Part shown: positions 1-12,400 of the stretch, in pieces
How positions within the stretch are numbered: position 1 is the first letter of the stretch
Layout: each line of letters opens with the position of its first letter
NCBI GenBank assembly: GCA_963930775.1
Contig: OZ005706.1
Coordinates: 2,188,545 to 2,252,544 of the forward strand
Direction of reading: 5' to 3'
Length of the DNA stretch: 64,000 bases
DNA from: Cliona cf. orientalis
Taxonomy: Eukaryota > Porifera > Demospongiae > Clionaida > Clionaidae
Program-made: the position numbers and the translations under genes
Notes under the pieces: generated by a model
Seen by the model: the letters and a program-made list of their open reading frames with translations, nothing else
Told to the model about the DNA's origin: nothing
Database searches by the model: none

Positions 1-3000
1 CAGCTTGCCACTGCTTATCTTCCCGTGCTCTGTGTGACTCTAAATCATGCACATTCTCTCCAAAATGCTCGAAATTTCGATGGTCAAGTCTCTCAAAACC
101 TGGCGTGACGAAGCTATCTCGCTGGCGATGTCCAGACTCATCATCACTGCCTTCAGGAGATGGTAAATCATTATCTGCTGCTGTGTTTTCAGATGTGCTC
201 AAGGAAGGTTGCTTTCCATCAGGAGCAGATTTGAAAGTGACCGTTATTGTCCTGTCAGAAGTAAGAAGACTATGTCTCTTTTCATCTTCTTCAACGACGA
301 TAGCCTTTACTTCAGTCTCAACTATAGTGGCTCTTTCGTTCACTGCAGCTATAAAATTAAGTAAAGCGTTATCAAAATTTAATGACTGTGACATTAGAAT
401 GAATGCACTACTAAGACTTACTTTGTGTTGAGATTGTTTCCTTTACCAATGCATCGGCGAGTGTCTCTGCCACGACCTCGTAGGAGGAGGTGGGTGGAGT
501 CTGAGAACTGACTTGAGCTTGGTGTTTAGGTCCACTTGATGCTGCAGGCTCTAAGTGCAGGCTCACTTTCTTCTTTGATATTTCTTGTTTTGATTCTGGT
601 GCCAGCTTGACGTTCGTTTTGGATACCTTTCTTTTCTTTCCACTTGATTCTTTGGTTATCGACTCCTTTCTTAGCTTAGCTGGTGGCACCTTCTGTTCTG
701 CAGAATCTGGAGCACCGCTCAAACTTCTCTTGGGTTTCTTCTCTGATTTCTTCACTTTGCCACCTTCTGTGGTCAATTTTGTACTCGATGTCTTGATCAG
801 CTTTTTCTTATCCTTTGATGCCGCTTTTGGGGCACCGAATTTCTTGATGAACTTTGCCCTCTTGGGAATGGGTGAATCACCACCGCCGCTTTGCCGAAAC
901 TCCGCCTTCTTGCTCGGTGATATGCTGGATTTCTCCTCTCTTGGCTTGTTCCTGAGTTCAACCTTGGGGTTCTGGGGCTGGGTCACCTCTGGTGCTTTAG
1001 GAGGCTCCATAGCAACAGCAACATCTGTTTTAGGAATGTTAATTGTTATGTGGAATAAAGACATGAAAATAGAGGATGTGGTGATTTGTAGTAACTATGG
1101 TTAGTGATGATAGCTACACCAAAAAAATATGTCATTGAATGTTTCAGGTAGCTATAGCTAGCCATATATTACTTTATATGGTTACCTTGCTTTGGCTTGC
1201 TCTCAACGGGAGGATGAAAGAGCCCGATGCTGAGACCTGGGCGAGGCTTGAATGGTGATACGTCCTTGGGAACAAATTCATCCTGCACGACAAAACAAAT
1301 AACTCCCTAGAAACATTAATTATTAAAATTTAATTTATACTATGTAATATGGATAACACATTGATTGCAACAGCTAGCTATGGATGTATACAGTCTTGTC
1401 TCCAAATACATTCCCAGCTTTTCAATTGGCATCATGTAGCATTGAAGTCTGGAATGGGCCCAAGGACGAGTGGTGCATAAGTCATCTTACATAACCTATC
1501 CCAAATTTAGAATTTAGGGGAGCAATGCCAGCACCTGTGCTGGCAAACCAAGATTTGAATATGCATGAAAATTATGCCAAATTATGCGTGATAATTTTTC
1601 AGATTTTGTAAGGGACTGTCATGCCCAGTTTCACACATAGAAAGGCAGATTTCACCGTCAGTAACAGTTACTATGGTAGCTAAGCCAGACCACTACTGCA
1701 CCTTGTTGGAAGGTTTTTGTCGACGCCTCAGTGATCCAGCAGGAGTTATCCTTGTGGCACCGTCCAGTGAAAATGCCGAAGGAGACGCCTCAGCCGCTCC
1801 TTCAAGGAGGAGCTTCAAACCAGGCTGAACTGCAGTCTGAATGAGAGGAGAGATCAATGATATTATTATGCTACGTATTATTATGCCATTTGATATAAGT
1901 CACTTATAATATAATATTGCTATATACCGGGGGGTACACAACCTTGCAACCTTGTGATTAAATTTTTTTTGCATGGGGTATACCATGCACTAGCTAATTG
2001 GTTGCTATAGAGGTATGTATGTACATGCATGCATGCATGCATGAGCAAGCTGTTTCTTTGCTTACAGCCTTTTCTTGTGCAGTCTGCCACATAGCTTCCC
2101 TCTGTTCGTTGCTGACTCCACTCAACATAATCTGCTCGAATTCTCGCTGCTTTTGACGCATTTGCTGTGCAACAAATTAAAGGAAGCAGTAAATGACACA
2201 GCAATAGTGTCAGTTTCTTGTTCACCAATAGTCTCAACTTACAGCTACACGTTCTTCATCCTCAGCATGTGCCGACGCTCGACTCATACTCAGCTTTGGA
2301 GTGAGAGAAACCTGAAAGAATGATCAAAGGTAGCCAGGTCATGGACTAGTCTGGAGATAATCATGAAGTATTTGTGGAATGATACGCAAGAAGATGAGTA
2401 CTCGATTAGTGCCACTGAGATGCATTTTTACATTATAGCTAGATCCTTCCTTCATCCTGTCAATCTCATCTCTCTCTCTCTCTTTCCCTCCCCCTCTCTC
2501 TGATCCTTAAACTACTCACAAGAATCTCTCTCTCCCTCCCCCCTCTCTCTCTCTCTCTGATCCTTAAAAAAATTATCAACTACTCACAAGAATCTCAGGT
2601 TTATGTGCTTTGAAGAGTAATCTAATACACTCCTCATTTCTGTTCTCCTTTGCAATATCCAGAGGAGTAAGTCCATCATTGTCCTTTGAGGTCATGTCCA
2701 CTCCTCTCCTCATCAGGTGCATCAATGTGTTCACCTGTATGCATGTGAGCACAATAATTATCATTATAATCATTGATAGCGAGCGTGAGTTCGCATGCGT
2801 GTGTGTGTATGGGAGGGAGGGGGAGGGAGTGGGAGGGTGTGGGAAAGTACACGAATGAGTATGTGTATACAGTTGTGTGTACGTATGAAAAATGAGTGAG
2901 AGTATGCAGGAGTGTACAAAAATTAATGTGCGTCAGGTGGTATTCACCATTGCATGTATGTGCATGTATGCATAATAATAATATACATGCATGCATCTAC

Positions 3001-6000
3001 ACAAAGTAAAATGCATTAACGTTGCTATTTAATTCCAAACAGGCAGTGCCAACTATAACCAAGTTAGTGCCATAGAACAGAGGCTATTAGCATGGCAACC
3101 AACGGTGCTACATGCGAATGACCTTGTACGTATCCTAGTCTAGAAGGAAATGGTAACAAAACATTCATATCGAATTACATCTCACAAAGTTACTCAAAGT
3201 CTTGCGTGTATGTAAGACTATACAAACTGGCTATGTGGGTTGAGCTGCCATGGCATGGGAGCCTCATCAGACCCAGCGCCAGAAAAGGTGGGAAAATGGC
3301 TATTAAAATAATAATTGTTTAAATCATGCAGGGTCTGTCACGCATGAGTAGTGTATTTATATTTCCAATAATATTATATGATTGTGTGTATACAATTCTA
3401 TTAAGTATTGCATGTATATTATTATGTGTGTATGTATCTACTAAGTTTCTGAAAGTACCTGTCCTTGCTCCGCTGCATCATGGACCAGCGTCCCTCCAAG
3501 GTCATCTCGATCCAGAATTGATCCTCCGTGGTTCAGAATCCACTCCAAACACTCAACCTGCAGTCACCAATCACATTTACAATCAGTGATCGTTGATACT
3601 GGCATTAAGGGGGTGGTAGACGTGAGTTCCCCAGTGGCACAGTCGGTTAGTGCGTCGTACTTATAAGCAGTGCTATGCTAAGGAATGCGAAGGTCAGGAG
3701 TTCGATCCTCCTCTGGGGAAGCTAACTTTTTCTTTTTGTTTATTAGTTTTGTAATTAACTAGACTAGCTTGAAATAACCATCAATTCAAACACTCGACCT
3801 GCTGTCACCAATCACATTAATTTTATCGAAGGGGGCTTATTTTCGGGAGAATACAGTGCAAACACAAAACTATAGGGTGATATATCAGTAATCGTTGATA
3901 CTGGCATTAAGGGCGTAGTAGACGTGAGTTCCCCAGTGGCACAGTCGGTTAGTGCGTCGTACTTATAAGCAGTGCTATGCTAAGAAATGCGAAGGTCAGG
4001 AGTTCGATCCTCCTCTGGGGAAGCTAATTTTTTCTTCTTGTGTATTCGACTTGCAATTAAATTTTGAGCCGACTAGCTTGAAACGTAATCATCAATTGAC
4101 CTATGGTATTCACCAGTTTACAAACGCAACCGGTAAAATATGCATACTGTAATTACCTAAACCCTCTTTTGCTGGCCATAATATTATGTTAGGTTCTTAT
4201 AGTGCATGCACCCATTAAATGGCCAGCGAGAGAGGGATATATATATGGCTTGCTAGACTAGTACTGTAACAGTTGATAACCAATAATTACTACAGTATAT
4301 ACATGATTAGCCTCAGTCAGAAGTCAGCGGGGCTAGGGAGTGCCAATGCTATTATGGTCTACTTAATAGTGCCACTACATCAAAGTATATACACCATGTG
4401 AGCCTGCGACAGGAAATACCAAATCCAGCATCCCACATGCAAAGTTTTCTCCAGTGTATTATCGCCTTGGAAATCGAGAACAAACATAGCTATAGCTGCA
4501 TGACACATAATAGGTAGCTAGGATATACCGGTGTAGTCCCCACTGATGTATAGTCAATTGATGCTGCTTGTGGATATATTATAGTCTACTTAATGCACTA
4601 GCTAACTGAGATATTCTTGTGGATTGTTTAGCATGCAGGTATTATTGACTGTAGAATACATTTCAGGTAATACTGACATGCTAATACAAGGTGTATATAT
4701 AGCTGAATATTAGTTCACTGAGAATGCATGCCAATAATACTTTAAATATAACTACAGGGAAGCTATTTGAGCACAAACATGCAGGTATTATATTAACGGC
4801 CGTCATAGTTCACTGGCTAACTAAATAACCAAACATATCACATCATACCATGCATGGATTGTTTGCTGACACGGATTGTGTAGATAACTACCTGCAAGCT
4901 AGCATGCAAGCTAGCGCCGAGTGTCCATACAATATCAGATTTCTCAGTATGTATATAGTGAATATAGACTTAATGTACATACAGAGAGATATTTATCGAC
5001 AATCTCTTTAGTTCGACAATTTATGTATGTATACCAAACAGAGCAGATTGCAAGAAATTGATTTGGGAAGTCACTTATTAAAATGATTAACTAGCCTTTG
5101 GCTCATAATCATTACCACTGCATAATTGAATTATCCATCTATACTGGGTGCTTCCAAATATGGGCATGGCTGTCCTAAAAAATCATTTCCATGTCTCTGG
5201 GTACTACTGTCAACAAACTGGATGTGTTACTTGACCACAGAATTTAATAAAGTGTATCCATTTTTTAATGGTTGAGCAAGTATTCAGTTCACGGTCCATC
5301 GATTCCAGTGGCTCTGAGAGTAATTATTCAGTCGTGCATCAGAGCAGTGATTCAAAACAGGAAGAAACAAACATAAAAACACTAATGCTTAATTATCCAC
5401 CAGCACATGGACAGCTAGACCACCACATCCACTCCTACACATACGCCCCAAGCTTGCATACTGCTACACATAATTATGTAGTCTAGCAAACCAGACTATC
5501 CTACAATTTTTTTTGTAGGAGGGTCTGGCTTAATTGCAATTGACTATGGTACACACATGTATGTATACAAGCAATACACTCACATGCACACAATGTCATA
5601 TAGACTCACACTTAGCTAATACACATGTTGCACATAATAGTTATCTGTCAGTGAGTGAGCAATATGAGCCCTTGCAGGGCTCATATTGCTCACTCACTGA
5701 CAGATAACTATTTTGTTGTATCTAGCACTGTTGGTAATGTAGGATTATGTAATCCTGCACACCTAATTGGATTGTGGCTAGAGTGTATGGCATGTACTCT
5801 GGGTGACTGCTCAACAACCAGTTTTATAAAACTCTTGAACACTACTCTACTGTACTTGGTTGCTTAGTAACTTACAACAAACAATATTATCAAGGGCTTA
5901 TAAGCCCTTGATATTATATATAACAATGCACATGCACAATGTCATGTACACATATCCAGTGTTCAATACTGAAAAGCTGGATAATTTTAGGGTCTGCTCG

Positions 6001-6029
6001 GAGATGAGGCAAGGCACAAAAACGTTCAC

Positions 6030-6094
<65 letters not shown>

Positions 6095-6341
6095 TGGTGA
6101 CCATAATTATATACCTCTCCACTTGCTGCAGCAAAGTGAGCTGGTGTTGCCCCATCAGCTGATCTCTGTCGTACTGGGACGGTGGCTTCCTCGACCAGCC
6201 ACCGAAGGCAGGAGAGCTGACCAGCCTGAGCAGCTGCATGAATGGCACTCATTCCATCTTCAGCTGCTATGTATGGATCACCATCAGCATGCTGTACTAG
6301 CCACTTGAGGCAGTCAAGACTAGAGAGAGAGGGAGGGAGGG

Positions 6342-6431
<90 letters not shown>

Positions 6432-9400
6432 GGGAGAGAGAGGAGGTGATGATAGTTGCACGCACATACTACTACAATCAGCTTTTCCTTGTTCTCTATA
6501 CAACTACAAGTGGAGATTGACTAGCATTTTTATGATTGTTTGCTATAATTTGATGAAATTCACACCCCAAAACATCCATGCATTTTCACACCAGTAATTA
6601 GATAACAGCACTATTTGAAGGTCATCACTGTATGGAATATACACCTACACACAGCACTTTGCATGACGTGCATCCATTTGTACCTCGACATGTACTTAAA
6701 CAAGCTTCATGTAAGTAAAAGCGGCTAGCGTCACTAAGGTAACAAAACTGTTACGGAGAGCACAGTTATAATAGTACATCTGCACACCGGACATGTGAAC
6801 AATAAAACAGCCAAGGGAGAAATTGATGGACATACACGACAGCAAAATGATGAAACTTGACACAAAATAAATACAGGAAAAAAAAACAACAAAAATTGTC
6901 CACTACGTAGCTATTGTTCCTCTATAGACTGCATGGGAGCGTTTAAACTCTCCTGGTCTCACCCAGCCACCAAAAACCAAGAGTTCTCCAGACGGTAGCG
7001 TAGTGACGGTCATATGGCAACCAGCGTAGGGTAAATCGCCTATCTTGATCCACGAATCTGAGGTCTGTGAATAGGCATATATGGAGTTCTGTACTGGCAG
7101 CATGTACGGTGTACTGGTGCCACCAATGGATAGAAGGCAATTTCCGAATGAGGCTGCGGTGGATTGGCAGTGGGGGGTCGGAGGGAGACTTTTCCAGACG
7201 TAGGGGGAGATACCAGCCGGCGAGGTGAGGTTGGTTAGGGAAGCCGTGTGTGCCGATTTGGTCACACTGCTAGCTGTGGAGGTTTTGTAGCCGCCGACAA
7301 AGTAGAGCGAGTCTTGCACGACGACTGCACTGGAGTAGCAGAGGGTGGAGGGACGAGAGAAGTAGCCAGCCATCTGCCACTCAAAGTTGTCGCAATCGAT
7401 CATTTCAATGCTACTGAGAACTTTATCGTCTTCAGAAATGCCACCGCAGACTAGAAGGGCAAACGATAGACTGATACACGTGGGGACGTAGCGAGCAGTG
7501 CCGAGAGGTGGGAGAGAGTCCTTCCATCTTCGAGTGAATCGATCAAACACGTAGACATGGTTATAGACATTCTGTTGAATCTTGCCTCCAACGATGACTA
7601 GCTCGCCTAAGAGTTGGCCAATACCAAATAGGGCGATGGGAGCTGGGGGAAGGATGTTCCATTTGTCCTCCGAGGGGCTGTATTCAAAGACGAGGGTATC
7701 TGTCTCATTGTCACCTGTGTTGCCCCCTCCCACGTAGACTTTGTTGCCTATGACGATGCTCTGGGTTTGAAACATCCCCACGGGAAGATCTGTACATTGG
7801 GTCCATTTTATTCTCCGCTGCTGTAACTGCAGAGAAAAAGGAAGGAAGATGTATAAAATAAAGAGGCACTTTAAGTTCCTGTCACTTATAATGCGGAAAG
7901 TTGAAACATTCAATGGGATATCTATACACTCCCTCTCTCACTCTTCCTAGCACTCACTCTCTTTCTCTTCCTTCCTCCATCTATCTTTCTTTCCCCTCCC
8001 TCTCTTTTTCTCTTTCGTTTTCCTTTTCCGTCCCTCCAACACTAACATGCACATACCTGATGAGGTGTGTACTTGGCTGGCGATTGTAATCGGTGACTTC
8101 TATGCAGTCTCCTTGTACTCGAGGCTGTGTCAGTATCTGTTTTAACTGTCCCATTCTTCCCCGATGCCTTCGCCGACAAAATCTCCTGCAGTGCTTGGTT
8201 CTTTGCCGTTAATTTTGCCACCGACTGCCGAAGTCTCTCCATTTCACTTGAATTCTGAATCAGCTCAATGGAACTCTGAGGTGATAGCTTTCTGATCTCG
8301 TTCCTCAGTGCTAACTGTTCGTCCGCATCCCTCTCTAGCTGCTGAAGCATCTCTACCGAGTTAGCGTAGGCTGGCTTGTTCTCGGACGCCGCGAGACTAA
8401 CCCGCTGCAGCACCGTGGTGATGTGCGGACGCAGGGAAGGGCTGTTTGAGAGACACTGGAAGACCATCTCCCTCAACGGATGCTCCTCTCTCAGCTCACT
8501 GATGTAGTCGTATCGAAATTCGGCCTCCGAGATTGACGTACAGCTTCCCTCGCTCTCCAGGCTGATACTGACGTCGGGAATGGGAAGGCGTCCCGTGAGT
8601 ATGTGTAGAATCAGGATACCAAACGAGAATACATCGCTGCCAGTGGTCAGCTCTGATGATGTTTGGTGTGTGTACGCCTCCGGGGCGAGATAGCAGAGAG
8701 AGGAATGTGGGCCCTCGGGAATATCGTCACTGGAGAGCTGGGATTTGTGTAGATCAACGATGACCGACACCCCAGTGTCCCCGAGTTTGGCCAACATGTC
8801 ACGACCAAGGAGCACGTTGTTGGCGTTGAGAGCTTTGTGTGCAACGGGCGGAGACTGGCCGTGCAGGTAGCTCAAGGCCATGGCGACGTCCTTCATGATA
8901 GAGTGGCCGATCTGGGCGGGGAGGGCGCCATACTTGTCCACGCATTTTGTCAAAGTGGTGGACATCTGCTCGTACACCAGCACTGGTATGCCAACGCTGG
9001 AAGATTCGTAGAAGACGCCCATGAATTGCACGATATTCGGGTGCCTCAATCTCGACAATAACTGGCATGCGTGCTCGAAGCACGTCAGCGCTTTGTCCAG
9101 GTCCGATTTCCCCGTCTCCTTACTCGCGAGGTGATACTTTTTGGCGGCACATGGGAGCCCCAGGTGGCTGACCGTGAAGACGTCCGCGTAGCTGCCTCTT
9201 CCCAGTTCGCGTCCTGCTTCAAACACGGATTGAAGTTTGTAGCGCTCCAGCACCGTTCTTGACTCCAAATCGCCGTCCATTCTCGACTGTCTCTAAACGA
9301 TCGAAGCAGCAAGGAGGTTCAATAGAAAGTGGCATGTGGGTACTGCTGAGGTGTGCGAGTGACACTCGGGATTAATTACATTACTAAGGCTTTACGTTTC

Positions 9401-12400
9401 CAATAATTGCTCTACGTCATGCATATTGTCGGTATGGTACGGTACGCGTATTATACGCGGTAAAATAATGGTGATGACTAGCTCTAATTAACAACTTCCG
9501 CTTTCCTGGAAAATCAATATTAGTATCTAATGAATGCTAGTTTACATTTCGAAAGATGCCCAGCTTGCATACAGGAAGCGCCCTAGTGCAGTTGGAAGTA
9601 GGTATGTGTTTACTGTGCTGGGCGTCAAGCTTTCCTCAGCTCTCAATAAAAATAATATATTATTACACCAATCAATATGCTAGTAGTCAGGAAAGTCAAT
9701 AAGTTGAAATGAAAGTATACATAGTACACATCAGTGAAAGTTAGTAGTTCATTTCCATAAATGGTCCCCAGTCAATACTATAAAATAGTGCCAGGATGAA
9801 ATTTAATCATCCGTAGTACCGTATAGCGGGAAATTTTCGAGGGAGAAAACTTTCACGGATCGATAAGAAGGGAGCATTTCTTGGAGAAAACATTTGTTAA
9901 ACTGATTGCATAATGGGTGTGGTAAGCCTAAATTTTTGCGAAGAAAACTTTTGTGGGTGGTTGTAAAATCATGAAGTTCGTGAAGCTTGAAAATTTCCCT
10001 CTGTAGTACGGTAGCTACCAGACCTCCGGCACACTATTAAAAGCATTAACGATAATGCACATAACCACAAAGACATGAACCACCTGATGCTTGTGTTCAT
10101 AATCATCATAACTCATATGACTAGCCAGCCTCCATGCACGCACACACACACACTAAGTGACTGGTGCCAGCTGCTGCCATGGATGCTCCTACCCTACAGG
10201 ATGTGATTATTTGTTCCATGTAGAACCACTTGCCAACATTTACATAACAGACATGACATGACTGAGGGTAGACATGTACCAAATCCACACACCATACCCC
10301 CTACACATGCCCACTATAATACTGCTTATAGTAGCACATACTGTATGCACTCACCGTTGCCGGGCCATGGCCATTGCCTAGCAACCATGCAAAGTTAAGG
10401 TTCTTATAGGAAAATTGCCGGCTACAATTAAGATGGTATTGGTGGTAATAGGGTAGGCCAGTGATGAGAAGGGTTGATGGGCCAACAAGAGAGTTATAAT
10501 AATATTATGTATCTCATAATTATTAAGGTCTTGCAACACTAACTTATTGTTACATAACTACAAAGCAGCATACACAATTATTATTGTTGTATAATTATGC
10601 TCCTTTCTCATGTTAGGCATGTCTTCCAGAGTATAATGGTTCTGGGAATTTCCATGGCTATTGTCTAATAGTTCCCAATCCAGTCTAACTAGACTTAGTG
10701 GCTATACCAGGAAACTACTTTCATAAGGTTACATCATTATCAGGAAATGATAATTGGAACTTCTTAGTTGGATTCTCACCATTGATACCAGTCCTGTTAA
10801 TTCCTGGAATTTTAATCCTACATGCTGTAGCCCTATAGCAGATTTTCCTCTAGAGCTATGCAACCACAAAACCTCTCACTATATACTGGGGATGACTTAA
10901 TAATAGTATTCCTGATTGTGAATTAGGTAAAGGGCAACCACATAATGTTGTAAGCCTATTACTCCCAATGTTTCCAATCAACATGTGTGTTTATAATGTG
11001 ATCAGATTGCCACAATATAAAGACTTTACAATTCCAAATTAATAATAACTGCTTGAGATAGATATGTTATACTATGCTCTCAATGCTTTGGTGAGTATGC
11101 ATGAAATCATATCAAGAGTGACGTATAATGATACTGGTATGGGACTTGTGCTCACATTAATCTACTCGTACAGTACGTGGTTATGGATGTTTCAACACGT
11201 CTGTAAGACAATCTTATGCAAACCCCCTGAGAAAACACTGAGTTACCAATGCACGTGTTCGCTCTACTTGGGAAAATCTTCATATAACAAGTATGAAAAG
11301 TATTATTATCACACTTAGCCAATTTCTGCATGCAGTCTTCTGTAGTTGCTATTATTATTAATAGTGCATAGTATACGTAAGCACTACTGCACCGTCAAAT
11401 ATTATACATACTGATCAACAATCGATCAATAATTTAGCATTAGCACTTCTGCTTCTTCGGTTATCAAGTCAAGTGACATACGCACAATAGGAGAATTCCA
11501 GTGTTACAGTTACTGTTGGTGTATACAGGATAACAGGCAAAGAGAGTTCTCTAGTGTTATTCTACATCCAAAATTAATGGTATGATCAGTTCATAATTTT
11601 AATTAATGTGTAGCAAAGATTTTTTTAAATTGCTAATTGCAACAGGGCTGGATTATGCAGATTAAGAGGCTAATCTTGTTATGCCTTTTGATCGTTTGTC
11701 TGACTGCAAATGCACAAATGGTCTGCATTTATTCTACTGAGCAGAGATGCAGCACAAGCGACTGTATTTCTTTTGAATCTCTATTGGAAAAGCAAGTGTG
11801 GCCTCCAGGAACAAGAGTGGAATTTTCTGACGGTATCTACTCACTCTCAAATGATAGCACCATTGGTTCTGTGATCTTAGTGAGAGATACCAGTAGCATT
11901 TCATTCTTAGGCGACACTTTTAGTCCAACGATAATTGAATGCGATGGCAGACTGGGCTTCACTTTCATCAATATCACCAATTTGACCATTGCAAATATTC
12001 GATTCATGCGCTGTGGAGCACCAGTTGACGGTTCAAAGGAGACATTAGAAATGCAAACTGATTCGATACCACAAGGCACTAAGGCGGCTCATTTCTTAGC
12101 CAACGTTCACACATTATTAATGGTAAATGTGAGCATTAGTGAAAGCCATGGCTATGGGATACTGTGTGTGAATCTGCATGGGGAATCGTGTATTGCAAAA
12201 ACTAATTTCACCTATAATTCAATGTATGGCAGCAGATCTTCAGCTGGTGGAAGCATTTTTCTGCTTTATGCGGGCAGTGCTACTTGCGCTTCAGAGACGA
12301 GCGCTTGGATAACAATTTCAGAGAATTTTTTCCATAGGTCTTCACATGTATTCGATACATCTGGCATACATAATAGTAATAATAAGGCAAGCTGCTTATT

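Larger units (their letters stand above)
3544..4022. repeat. Tandem duplication: ankyrin exon edge plus tRNA
   Basis: The first 13 or so bases of the ankyrin exon starting at 3557, with its acceptor and adjacent intron, recur at about 3786-3818 ahead of the second tRNA. The duplicated unit therefore ran from the exon border through the tRNA gene. About 60 bases (3819-3880) without a partner lie inside the second copy. Confidence 0.75.

Noticed and set aside
411..1104. Long plus-strand frame (607-1104) opposite the basic espin-like exon
   Set aside because: It is the antisense shadow of the Lys/Ser-rich exon 1024-447, whose splice phases fit the rest of the gene.
6091..6520. Poly-SL and poly-RE proteins across the GA repeat
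   Set aside because: Pure translation of a microsatellite. The only coding part is the ankyrin exon 6319-6115.
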